Positions 54,201 through 63,272 of a stretch of DNA of 64,000 nucleotides are shown one piece after another (positions within the stretch are counted from its first letter, which is position 1; each line of letters opens with the position of its first letter). The stretch covers positions 62,683,567 to 62,747,566 of the forward strand of contig CM057227.1 in the NCBI GenBank assembly GCA_029891385.1, written 5' to 3'. Both the position numbers and the translations under genes were made by a program. Source of the stretch: Erythroxylum novogranatense (taxonomy: Eukaryota > Streptophyta > Magnoliopsida > Malpighiales > Erythroxylaceae). The notes under the pieces are model-generated. The model worked only from the letters and a program-made list of their open reading frames with translations. It was not told the origin of the DNA and searched no databases.

Positions 54201-54240
54201 TGGAAACCTGCTGGGGCGGATGGATTACGTCCTGCAACAT
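51205..54240 (-). CDS. CCT-motif family (CMF) transcription factor, five exons
   Basis: Exons on the minus strand: 54240-54208, 52994-52185, 52031-51846, 51594-51472 and 51315-51205, all joined in phase 0 with GT-AG introns, giving 420 residues. Residues 1-11 are Met-Leu-Gln-Asp-Val-Ile-His-Pro-Pro-Gln-Gln. Exon 2 has an Asp-Asp-Val-Ser-Ser-Pro-Ile-Ser-Pro-Gln start and a Thr/Ser/Ala/Asn-rich middle. The CCT domain (about 313-361) spans exons 3-4 with Gln-Arg-Lys-Glu-Lys-Ile-His-Arg-Tyr-Leu-Lys-Lys-Arg-Asn and Arg-Pro-Arg-Val-Arg-Gly-Arg-Phe. An acidic stretch and a conserved Asp-Ile-Phe-Ala-His-Ile-Ser end follow. CCT domains act in the nucleus in DNA binding and NF-Y contact; no B-box is present, so it is CMF/ASML2-like, not CONSTANS proper. 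The open frame extends to an ATG at 53051, but the splice to the short first exon fits the family better. It looks intact. Confidence 0.88.
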
Positions 54241-54550
54241 CCTTGGAAATCGCCTCCTATTGTCGCTGGTTTGAAATACAAATTGACCTGATCAATTTTT
54301 CTTTTACTGCCTTAAATTAGGAATCAAATGTGTAATGGCAAAAACCAAAACTAATGCCGCCAAAATTTCCGTTCTGAACGTAGGAAACTAAAAATGAAAG
54401 AAAACAAACAGAAATGAATGAGAGACAGGCAGAAGGAAGGAAAGTAATTAGCTGCAGAGGGAAAAAGAGAGTGTGTGTTTTCTTGTGTTGGAGAGAAAAA
54501 ACGGAAGAAAAACAGAGGTTACGAGGATCCTAAGTATATAATATATGGAG
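54241..54550 (-). promoter_or_regulatory. Promoter and 5' UTR of the CCT gene
   Basis: On the minus strand a TATATTATATACTT TATA-like box (complement of 54532-54545) is followed by a CT-rich leader (complement of about 54420-54510) of the type common in plant 5' UTRs, about 265 nt before the start codon. The context at the ATG is CCAAGGATGTTG. Confidence 0.55.
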
Positions 54551-54960
54551 GAAAGAATAGGACTTTCTGCCACTCTGGGACTCTCCTTGTGTCAACGCGA
54601 CCGCAATGCCTGATCTATAGCCTTTTCCCCACATATCTGCTTGGCAGGCTTTCTGGGTTCTTAACACGTGGTGTTTTGGGTGCAGCATGAAACTCTGATA
54701 AGGTAGTACCCTCCAAATGAACCTTGAGGAATCGGCCTGTCTGAGACTTTCTCATCTTCCGTACGAGTTTAGATCTTCTGTCAAAGTTTATCCTGTCTTA
54801 TTCTATCTAAGAAGTAAACGGTACCATTTTGTCTAAAAATTTGATAGAAGAGCAAGTTAAATGACAAATACTTGTGAGACCCACCTACAAGTGCTGAAAA
54901 GTGGGTTTAAATTGAATGGCTTGAAGCGTGAAAATTCACTATATTTAAGGAAATATTTGC
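54551..54960. other. Upstream region of the CCT gene
   Basis: About 400 bp between the TATA box and a retrotransposon remnant. No coding region recognised. It contains AACACGTGGTG (54662-54672) with a CACGTG G-box core, a possible bZIP/bHLH site. Confidence 0.4.
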
Positions 54961-55527
54961 CCCTACTAGTTGCTGCAGGGTTTTGACAAATTTCCTTTTA
55001 GGATACAACAAACCTAATGTTCTCTAAGACAGCAAGATCAATAGAGAACCAAAGATGAACTTCAATTAAGAATGAATATGAGAAAGATAAAGAAGAAAAG
55101 ATTTGGTTGTGTTTTAACCATGACTTGGATGTAGCCTTATATAGACTTAAAGACATCCATTCATAAAGCACATGATTGTTCATGACACCTATTCATAACG
55201 TACATGATTGTTCATGGCACCTCTTGAGAAAACATGTGACCATTCATTGATAATGTACATGATTGTTCATGATACCTTTTGGTAAAACATATGACCATTC
55301 ATGTTATTTGAATTGAAAATACATGTCTTTTCATTTATACTTCTTCATTCAATTCCTTGCATTTCAAGTTATTTTCCAACAATCCCCCACTTTGTTTGTA
55401 ATGCAAGATTAAAGACATTGCATGCATTTAAAAGGTATCTTTCGATTTGAACCTCTTATTAGTATAAGCACTTCAAAGTTCTAACGAAATTTAGGTGACA
55501 TGAAAGTTTTGAACCTAGATTCCTATG
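54961..55527 (-). mobile_element. 3'-end remnant of a minus-strand copia element
   Basis: An LTR-like part ends TTTTCCAACA at about 55381 and is followed by ATCCCCCACTTTG, whose complement CAAAGTGGGGGAT is a purine tract; 55382-55527 would be the 3' untranslated part. So the order on the minus strand is interior, purine tract, LTR. The left LTR end is not certain. CATGATTGTTCATG words repeat three times or more (55170-55275). The interior is cut at 55528 by the SIRE-type insertion. Confidence 0.55.
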
Positions 55528-55639
55528 TGTTAGAACAGGAAATGTGTTAAGTTCAAATGACTTTACTTAGATATGATTTTGATGTATAACAAAGACAATC
55601 AATAAAAAGAAAAGCAAAACAGACGAAGTCGGTACCGAA

Positions 55640-55800
55640 GTCATCTGAGATGAAGTCATGCGACGCAAAGGAAAAGAATAGCGAGCGCAGACGCTAAGCA
55701 AAGCGAGCAGAGCAGATCACGAATAGTAAAGCGAGCGCATCACGAATAGTAAAGCAAACGAAGATGTGAAATAGTAAAAGCAGACGCAGACGCAGAAACA
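55640..55800 (+). repeat. Short repeats upstream of the SIRE TATA box
   Basis: ATCACGAATAGTAAAGC occurs at about 55716-55733 and 55739-55755, with a shorter AAATAGTAAAAGC copy following, among GCGAGCGCA and GCAGACGCAGACGCAG words. The position in U3, 150-300 bp upstream of the TATA box, fits an enhancer-like array. Confidence 0.6.
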
Positions 55801-55948
55801 TAGACGATAAAATACAAACGGAGAAAAGAAGATGTGGAATTCAAAAAGGAGACGAAGGAGTCAGTTCGAGTTAGTTACAGAACTCAACTGAATAACCGTT
55901 TCTTTAAAGATTCAAGAAACAAGATTCAAGAAACAGTTGGAGACGAAG

Positions 55949-55960
55949 GCTATAAATACA
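55949..55960 (+). promoter_or_regulatory. TATA box of SIRE-type LTR
   Basis: GGCTATAAATAC, a strong plant TATA box, in the expected middle part of the LTR. Confidence 0.75.
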
Positions 55961-56519
55961 AGTCGAAGTCAAAGATCGCAAAGTTAGACGAGTTAAAAAT
56001 TAGCTGAATTACATCTACGTGATCTTAAAGAGCTTATTGTGCAAATTAGCTAAGAGCTATTTTACTGTAACAAGTGTTCAAACACTTATCTGTGAAAAAG
56101 TAGTGCAGATAGCCTGCAGAGGCTAAGTGTGAAAGAATACTGATTGTAGAGACCTGAAGAGGCTCGCAAAGAATACTTGTAAAGTTGAAGAGATAGTGAA
56201 ATCTCAGAAGAAACTCTGAGGACTGGACGTAGCCCACGGTTTGGGGTGAACCAGGATAAATCTCTGTGTCAAACTACTCTCACTCTATATCTTTATATTT
56301 TAGATTCAATTTTTTATCAGTACTTAATTCGTAAATAAAGTTTTCAAAGTTTTGATTAATTAGAATCTATCGAAAGTTCAGTAAAGAATTTCATTTCTAA
56401 CAAACAGTTTTGAAAGATTTTTTTAAAAAAAAGGGGAATACACAATTCAACCCCCCCCCCTTCTCATGCATTCGTATACCATTTCCTAAGTATTGTATTA
56501 ACGTGTGATTCACTTCAAT

Positions 56520-56532
56520 TGGTATCAAAGCA
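56520..56532 (+). other. SIRE-type primer binding site
   Basis: TGGTATCAAAGCA, initiator tRNA-Met type with one change relative to TGGTATCAGAGC, 22 bp before the gag start at 56542. Confidence 0.88.
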
Positions 56533-56541
56533 AGGTATCCA

Positions 56542-57768
56542 ATGATCACTTTAGCAAAGTGTGGATCAAAGATAATGGCGGAATCACATGTATACATCGC
56601 AGAAGGAGCCTCAGTCACTAGACCTCTAGCATTCAACGGAGAGGATTATCATTACTGGAAAGATAGGATGCGGCTATTCATAGAATCTACTCATGTCGAC
56701 CTTTGGGACATGATAGAGAACGGACCTTATACACCAGTAGATGAAGATGACAATTCTATTCCACGAATCAGATGGATGGCTGATCAAAAGGCGAGAATAC
56801 AACTGAACTCAAAGGCGAAGTTCTTCTTGACGTGTGCCCTAAGCAGGAGCGAGTATGACAAAGTCCACGGATGGGATATCGCAAAGGAGATGTGGGACAC
56901 ATTGTCCATTGCTCACGAAGGCACAAGTCAAGTTAAAGAATCCAAGATAAGTATTCTTGTGCACCAGTATGAACTTTTCAGGATGAAAGATGAAGAATCT
57001 ATTGATCAAATGTTTGGAAGATTTCAAACAATTGTCAATGGATTGAAAGCTCTTGGAAGAACGTACAACAACCAAGATCATGTTCGAAAGATCCTAAGAA
57101 ATCTTCCGAAGAGATGGAGACCTAAAGTTACGGCGGTGCAGGAAGCCAAAGATTTGAGCATGATAAAGTTTGACGAGTTGCTTGGATCCTTGAAGATTCA
57201 TAAAGTTGAATTCGATGTTGAAGACAAGCCCAAACGGGACAAGACGATAGCACTGAAGGCTGGACATAAGAATCAAAAGACTCAAAGAAGGAGGAAGTCA
57301 TCAAAAGCCTTGAAGATTGAAGAATCAAATGATGACAACTCCAGCTAATCAGAACCAGAGTCAAGTGATAAAGATGACGAATTATCTTTCATCTCCAGAA
57401 AGATAAGACGCATGTGGAAGAAGAAGACCAAAGGGAATCAGACTTTCAAGAAGAATGACAAAGATGAAGCCAAACCAGAGAAGTCATCTGTCATTTGCTA
57501 CGAGTGCAATCAGCCTGGACACTACAAGTCCGAATGTCCTACTCTTAAAAAGAAACCAAAGAAGAGTAGAGAAGGCAAGAGAAGCATGATGGCAACGTGG
57601 GAGGACCTAGATTCATCAAAATCAGATACAAGTTCCGAGTCGTCTGAACATGCTAACATCTGCCTTGTAGCCGAGGAAGATAGTGATGAGGAGGTAAAAT
57701 CTGACTACGATAATTTGTATGATGCCTATTCAGAATTATTAGAAGATTCTCATGCTATTCTGAAATAG
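56542..57768 (+). pseudogene. SIRE gag with zinc knuckle
   Basis: 56542-57348 (268 residues) is a UBN2-type copia gag: Pro-Leu-Ala-Phe-Asn-Gly-Glu-Asp-Tyr-His-Tyr-Trp-Lys, Met-Trp-Asp-Thr-Leu-Ser, and Ile-Leu-Arg-Asn-Leu-Pro-Lys-Arg-Trp. A TAA at 57346-57348 interrupts the frame, which continues in the same phase at 57412-57768 with Cys-Tyr-Glu-Cys-Asn-Gln-Pro-Gly-His-Tyr-Lys-Ser-Glu-Cys, an intact CCHC knuckle. The start could also be the Met at 56575 (Met-Ala-Glu-Ser). Confidence 0.9.
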
Positions 57769-58258
57769 TACAAACTGTTAAAGAAAAAGTATGCAGAAAA
57801 TATTAGACATATGGAATAAATAGAGAGAGAAAATATCTGTCTGAAAAAGCAATTAGAAAAAAAATAAAGTCATAGACAGATCAGAAGAGATTAATCAGCT
57901 TAAACTAAGGATTAAGAATCTGTCAGCTGATTTAGCTACTTTCACATAGAGCACTAAGAAAATGAATGAGATGCTTGGAAAATGTAGACATCCGTGTGAT
58001 AAAACCAGATTAGGGTTTACAGGTAACAAGACTCAGTCTCATAAAAAACCTTTCTTTCAAAAGAGAAACAATAATAAATCTCGTTTTAATCAACGTTCTA
58101 GTTATATGCATCAAAGAACTTATCATATGCATACTACTAACCATAAAGGACCCAAGAAAATTTAGGTACCAAAAAATAAAATAGTTTCTCCTGCAGATAT
58201 CCTTCCTTGGAAATACTGCAAGCACCATTGGTATTTAGATAGTGGATGCTCGCGACAT
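57769..58258 (+). pseudogene. SIRE gag-pol linker and protease start
   Basis: A lysine- and coiled-coil-rich stretch with stops at 57766-57768, about 57817 and 57947, and 58163-58165 (TAG where Trp is expected). The protease site reads His-Trp-Tyr-Leu-Asp-Ser-Gly-Cys-Ser-Arg-His-Met-Thr-Gly (58226-58267) with Asp-Ser-Gly intact at 58238-58246. Confidence 0.8.
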
Positions 58259-59150
58259 ATGACGGGAAGAAGGTCTATGTTCCTAGATCTTCAGTATAAG
58301 AAGGGAGGATCAGTAACTTTCGGAGACAACCAGCAGGGCAAGATTATTGGAATCGGTAAAATAGGTAAAGCTTTCCTTGCATGCATAAATAATGTACTGC
58401 TTGTTGATGGTCTGAAGTATAACTTGATTAGCGTCAGTCAATTGTGTGATTCTGGTTTCACAGTCACATTCAATCAAAATCTTTGCGAAGTCAGAAACAA
58501 AGATGGGTTTATACTTTTCTCTGCCAAGAGAAGAAACAATCTTTACAAAATTGATTTAGAAGATTTTCAAAGTCAAAATATTTCATGTTTTCTATCTTCC
58601 GAAGAAGAAAGACTAATTTGGCATAAAAAGCTAGGTCATGTCTCTTTTAAACATATTTCAAAGTTGGCAAAACATGATTTGGTAAGAGGCTTGCCAAAAA
58701 TAAGTTTTGACAAAGAGTTTTTCTGTGAAAATTATTTGAAAGGAAAACAAGTTAAAACTTCTTTTTCTTCTAAAAGTTTTGTAACATCATCTAGACCTTT
58801 AGAGTTGTTACATATGGATTTATCTGTTCCTACTAGGACAATAAGTCTTGGCAGAAAGAAGTATGGACTTGTTATTGTTGATGACTTTACTCGATTTTGT
58901 TGGATATTGTTTTTATCACACAAAGATGAATCTTTTAAGTGCTTTAGGACCTTATCCAGAAAGTTACAAAATGAAAAAGGAATGTCTATAGCCAGTATCA
59001 GGAGTGACCATGGTGGAGAGTTTGAGAATGAGAAGTTTAGATTATTCTGTGAGGAGAATGGAATTTCCCACAATTTTCTGCTCCTAGGACTCCTCAATGA
59101 ATGGAGTTGTTGAAAGGAAGAACAGGATTTATTCAAGAGATGGCAAGGAC
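58259..59150 (+). pseudogene. SIRE protease end, gag-pre-integrase and integrase
   Basis: An open segment of 284 residues (58259-59113): Leu-Ile-Ser-Val-Ser-Gln-Leu-Cys-Asp, then Leu-Ile-Trp-His-Lys-Lys-Leu-Gly-His-Val (zinc-binding), then integrase Asp in His-Met-Asp-Leu and Asp in Arg-Ser-Asp-His-Gly-Gly-Glu-Phe. A frame change near 59085-59105 separates it from the Val-Val-Glu-Arg-Lys-Asn-Arg block with the catalytic Glu. The Cys-Glu-Asn-Tyr spot, normally Cys-x-x-Cys, has lost its second cysteine. Confidence 0.88.
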
Positions 59151-59773
59151 CATCTTGTGTGAGATGAATCTTCCTAAGTACTTACAAGCGAAATCTGTGA
59201 ACACAAAGATGCTATATTCAGAATAGAATTCTATTGCGACCCATGTTGAAGAAGACTCCTTACGAGTTATGGAATGGAAGAAGACTAAACATATCTTACT
59301 TTCATCCATTTTGGTGCAAATGCTCTATTCTGAATACAAAGGAGCTGTTGGATAAATTCAATTCAAAGATCTATCCAGGAATCTTTCTAGGCTACTCATC
59401 ATCTTCTAAGGCATTTCGGGTGTACAACCTTACTTCAAAGACAGTTGAAAAGACCATCCATGTCAAGTTTGATGATAGTTCCCAACCCCATAAGGAAGAT
59501 GACATGGAGAGTGAAGGTCCTTCAAAGAACTTAGATGATAGAACAGAAAGTCTATCATCAGGAACTCAAGTAGACAAAGTTAAAGATATTCCAAAAACTA
59601 TCAGACTGAAAAGAGACTGGAAATATAAAAATTCTCATCCAGAAGAGTTGATTATCGAAGAGACCTCAGAAGGAGTTAGAACAAGGTCCGGATTCAGAAG
59701 AGAAGCTAATGTGGCTTTTATCTCTGAAATAGAACCTAAGAAGGTTTAAGAAGCTCTTCAAGACGAAGCTTGG
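59151..59773 (+). pseudogene. SIRE integrase C-terminus and linker
   Basis: 59234-59749 contains Lys-Lys-Thr-Pro-Tyr-Glu-Leu-Trp-Asn-Gly-Arg-Arg and Gly-Ile-Phe-Leu-Gly-Tyr-Ser-Ser-Ser-Ser-Lys-Ala-Phe-Arg-Val-Tyr-Asn, the integrase C-terminal block of copia, then a polar linker. A TAA at 59747-59749 breaks the frame before RT. Confidence 0.82.
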
Positions 59774-60640
59774 GTGTTTGCTATGCAAGAGGAGCTGAAT
59801 CAATTTACTATGAATAATGTGTGGTCCTTAGTTCCAAAACCCCCTAAGAAATCCATCATAGGAACCAGATGGGTCTTTAAGAATAAGTTAGACGAATCAG
59901 GAAGAGTTAGTCGAAATAAGGCTAGATTAGTAGCACAAGGCTATAATCAGCAAGAAGAAATAGACTACAATGAGACATATGCTCCAGTAGCAAGACTTGA
60001 AGCCATTAGGATATTGCTGGCATATGCGGTCTGTCATGATATAAAACTATTTCAGATGGATGTGAAGAGTGCATTTCGGAATGGTTTTATAGACGAAGAG
60101 GTGTATGTTAAGCAATCACTTGGTTTCGAGGATGTTAAGAATCCAGACCATGTCTATAGACTTCATAAAGCCTTATACGGCCTGAAGCAAGCTCTTAGAG
60201 CTTGGTATGATCGTCTGAGTACTTTTCTTCTAGAAAATGGTTTCAGTAGAGGTCAAGTTGATAAGACGCTCTTTAGGAAAAACTTTCAGAATGATTTTAT
60301 TTTAGTTCAGATTTACGTTGATGATATCATTTTTGGTGCTACTTCAAACAAGTTATGCATGAAGTTTGAGAGTCTAATGAAGAAAGAGTTTGAAATGAGC
60401 ATGATGGGTGAACTAAAGTTCTTTCTTGGGTTGCAAGTTAAGCAAACTGAAGAGAAAATTTTCATTCATCAACAAAAGTATGTGAAAGAACTGTTGTCCA
60501 AATTTGATATGAAAAATTTGAAGCCTATGGCGACTCCGATGCACCCTTCAAACCTTTTGTCTAAAGATAAACTTGGTAAGAAGGTAGATCAAACCCTGTA
60601 TAGAGAGATGATCGGTTCTTTCATCGATCTCATGAAGTAG
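59774..60640 (+). pseudogene. SIRE reverse transcriptase
   Basis: 288 residues open: Gly-Thr-Arg-Trp-Val-Phe-Lys-Asn-Lys, Lys-Ala-Arg-Leu-Val-Ala-Gln-Gly-Tyr, Gln-Met-Asp-Val-Lys-Ser-Ala-Phe, Tyr-Gly-Leu-Lys-Gln-Ala and Tyr-Val-Asp-Asp (60314-60325) are intact. The lineage-typical Glu-Phe-Glu-Met-Ser-Met-Met-Gly-Glu-Leu-Lys-Phe-Phe-Leu-Gly-Leu-Gln follows. The frame fails at 60638-60640, before the Arg-Pro-Asp-Ile box, which is readable one frame over. Confidence 0.93.
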
Positions 60641-60943
60641 ACCTGATATTTTGTTCAAGTGTATGCCAGTGTGCAAGATTTCGAGCCGATCCTAGAGAGT
60701 CTCATTTTATCGCTGTTAAAAGAATTATGAGATATCTTGCAGGTACTACTGATCTTTGCTTAATGTTTGAGAAAGGTAAAGATTTCAAGTTAATCGGATA
60801 TTACGATGCGGACTATATCGGAGATAGAATCGAAAGAAAGAGTACAAGTGGGGGATGTCACTTTCTTAGCGCAAACCTAGTTTCCTGGTCAAGCAAGAGA
60901 CAAAACTCAATCGCTCTATCAACCGCCGAAGCAGAGTATATGT
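60641..60943 (+). pseudogene. SIRE RNase H, first part
   Basis: 60727-60943 reads Arg-Tyr-Leu-Ala-Gly-Thr-Thr-Asp, Tyr-Asp-Ala-Asp-Tyr, Lys-Ser-Thr-Ser-Gly-Gly-Cys and Ala-Leu-Ser-Thr-Ala-Glu-Ala-Glu-Tyr, the copia RNase H. It is cut at 60944 by the solo LTR; TATGT (60939-60943) is the target duplication. Confidence 0.9.
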
Positions 60944-62762
60944 TGTAGGAAAATTCCGGTGTGTGCATCACATGCACACGCTGCGGAAAACAAAAATTTT
61001 TGTTCCGGGACCTTCCCAAAATCTAAGATCTATGTGTCTATATAACGATATCAAACTATAACGACCAAAAGAGATCATCTCTAACGGTATCCACGCAGAG
61101 GTAGGAGAACCTAACCGGGGCAAACCCTTTGACCCGAGAATAGCTAGAATAAAGTGAAGACTGCTAAATCCTACCTTATTCTTGAAGAGCTAAGGAGAAG
61201 AAGCTTGGAGAAGGAGAAGATGAATGCTTGGAGAAGATGATGATCGTGTGCCTTGAAAGAGAAGCATAAAAACAACTTTTCAAGAATCCTCTCTTATGCC
61301 AACGACATCAACTCTTCTAGCCTTCATTTTGTCATCTTATATCCATTTGTCTTTTACAATTCAAGGACATTAAATGCTAAAGTGGGAGTCTTTCCACGTT
61401 AGCCTTATATATATATATATATATATATAAGATAAGGCTTCTCCTCTTGCTTCCACGTTGAACATATATATATTAATTACTTAATTAATTAATAAGATAT
61501 ATATATATTTAAATGTTGAAGTGGTCCAGTCACACTAGGGTCGGTCCTACCAGGTCCCGGTATGAAAAAAACACCGAAGATCTGTTTCAGCAATATCGAT
61601 GTCGCAATCTCATCAGGACATATCTCGATTTCATCGAGATCCATTTAGTTCTATTGCTCTCTATATATTGGATCTCTATCCAAAACTATTTTACGAATTC
61701 TCCGAATCACTCTTATGCGTGTGACCCATTAGGTTCCCGGTTATGTTGGTCACTTAGATTAACACTTAATCCAAGCAAGTCATGAGCGGTATCTAGCAAC
61801 ACATCATGACCCCCAATTGATTGGAAAGTAATTGGTTTGCCGAATGAACCTATGTTCATCACAAACCATATCATGAACCTTTCCATAGACAATTACTGTG
61901 CAATTCGTCCTTTCACCATGCTATACCCCACTTGGTTATAAGTATGGGCAAAATGTCAACTCTTACTAGACTGATTACGTCAAATCTAGTCCAAGTGATA
62001 TTAGTTCTCGTCCTGGGACTCATTACTTTATATATCACTGAAAACACTCTTCATGACATATGAACTCCGGCCAGAGATTTTCAAGTAATGACCCTGACAA
62101 GAGGCCATGGGTATCATCTTCTGGTATCACAGAAGTGATGAATCTTTTATTGACTACTCAATTACCTTCAAATACCTCAAGTTGTACCCAAACACCATCC
62201 TATGAGCGACCTCTGCAAGGCAACAAGGAATGGAGTCAAAGCACAGAATCAGTATCCAAGATATCCTTGAGTACCTCAAGTCTAAGGATATTTACACCAT
62301 TGCTATGATGAGATTATCACTGACATTAGAATAGGATATCCATGTGATGATCTCATAGCAGGTCATCCAATGTACTTACTACCTCTAGTAAGCATTCACA
62401 TCTCAACCCTAAATATCTCATATTTACGCTTTAAGATCCACTGCTTGATCAAATCAAGGAGCTTGACATGTGCTAGTCTCTCAGACACTGATGTCCAGCC
62501 AAGAATCCTACGATTAGGGATAATTTAGATATTGACATAATTGCACATGATAGGAATCTCAGTAGTATGATCACATCACAATTTCCTTCATGCTATGTCA
62601 TGTACCATGGACTTCATTAATTTGCTTATAGATCAATATCAATTCATAAATAATGAACACCAAATTAATGAGATATATCTTTCTTTATTTATTCATAAAG
62701 TATGTACACAACTTTGTACAATGCGCGTTAAAGACGATTGCCTTTAGGGCACTACTCTAACA
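60944..62762 (-). mobile_element. Solo LTR of the left-hand copia family
   Basis: TGTAGGAAAATTCCGG to CACTACTCTAACA, 1819 bp, flanked by TATGT at 60939-60943 and 62763-62767. It is the same family and orientation as 151-1985, 7879-9711 and 31085-32875, but with no internal part; unequal recombination between two LTRs is the usual cause. It contains TATATATA and TTAATTAATTAA tracts (about 61407-61505). Confidence 0.93.
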
Positions 62763-63093
62763 TATGTCTGCCGCAAGTTGCTGTTCACAGACGCTATGGA
62801 TCAAATATCAACTTGAAGACTATTCAGTTCGAGAAGAGGAGATTCCAATCTACTGCGACAACACAAGTGCAATCAATCTGTCAAAGAATCCGATTCAGCA
62901 TTCTAGAGTGAAGCACATCGAAGTTAGACATCATTTCTTGAGAGACTATATTCAGAGGAAGGTGGTGCGTCTACAGTTCATCGAAACAGAGCATCAGTGG
63001 GCAGACATCTTCACCAAACCATTGAGTGAAGAGCGGTTCCAGAAGATCAGACGCAACCTTAACATGGTTATGTTAAGTGAACAGTCAGGCTAA
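62763..63093 (+). pseudogene. SIRE RNase H, second part and pol end
   Basis: It continues the frame cut at 60943: Ser-Ala-Ala-Ser-Cys-Cys-Ser-Gln, Ile-Tyr-Cys-Asp-Asn-Thr-Ser-Ala-Ile, Lys-His-Ile-Glu-Val-Arg-His-His-Phe-Leu-Arg and Asp-Ile-Phe-Thr-Lys-Pro-Leu, the standard C-terminus of copia pol. A stop at 63091-63093 ends pol. Confidence 0.92.
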
Positions 63094-63272
63094 AGTAACG
63101 TCAAAACTAACGGCGTCAGATACAGTGAGTTACAACTGGTAACTTCTCTGTCAAGAAAGTTTTGGAGGAAAACATCGATAATCTCGAGGATCTTAATGAT
63201 TCTAGAACACACCGACTAGACCCTTCAAGTAGCTGAAGTTGAAATCATTGCGTTACTTTAATCCCTGAGCGG
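63094..63272 (+). other. Spacer between SIRE pol and third frame
   Basis: About 180 bp without an open frame. In SIRE-type elements a spacer and a third reading frame separate pol from the 3' LTR. Confidence 0.5.

Larger units (their letters stand above)
55528..56510 (+). repeat. SIRE-type 5' LTR
   Basis: It starts TGTTAGAACAGG after ATTCCTATG. A GGCTATAAATAC TATA box lies at 55949-55960. The end is not fixed: TTCTAACA at 56395-56402 is a perfect inverse of the start, but the primer site is over 100 bp further, so the LTR may run to about 56510. A 10-C run (56451-56460) follows an A-rich/GGGG stretch. Confidence 0.65.

Noticed and set aside
7864..56532. Possible tRNA genes suggested by TGGTATCAGAGC-like stretches
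   Set aside because: Each is a short primer site next to an LTR; no cloverleaf arms follow.
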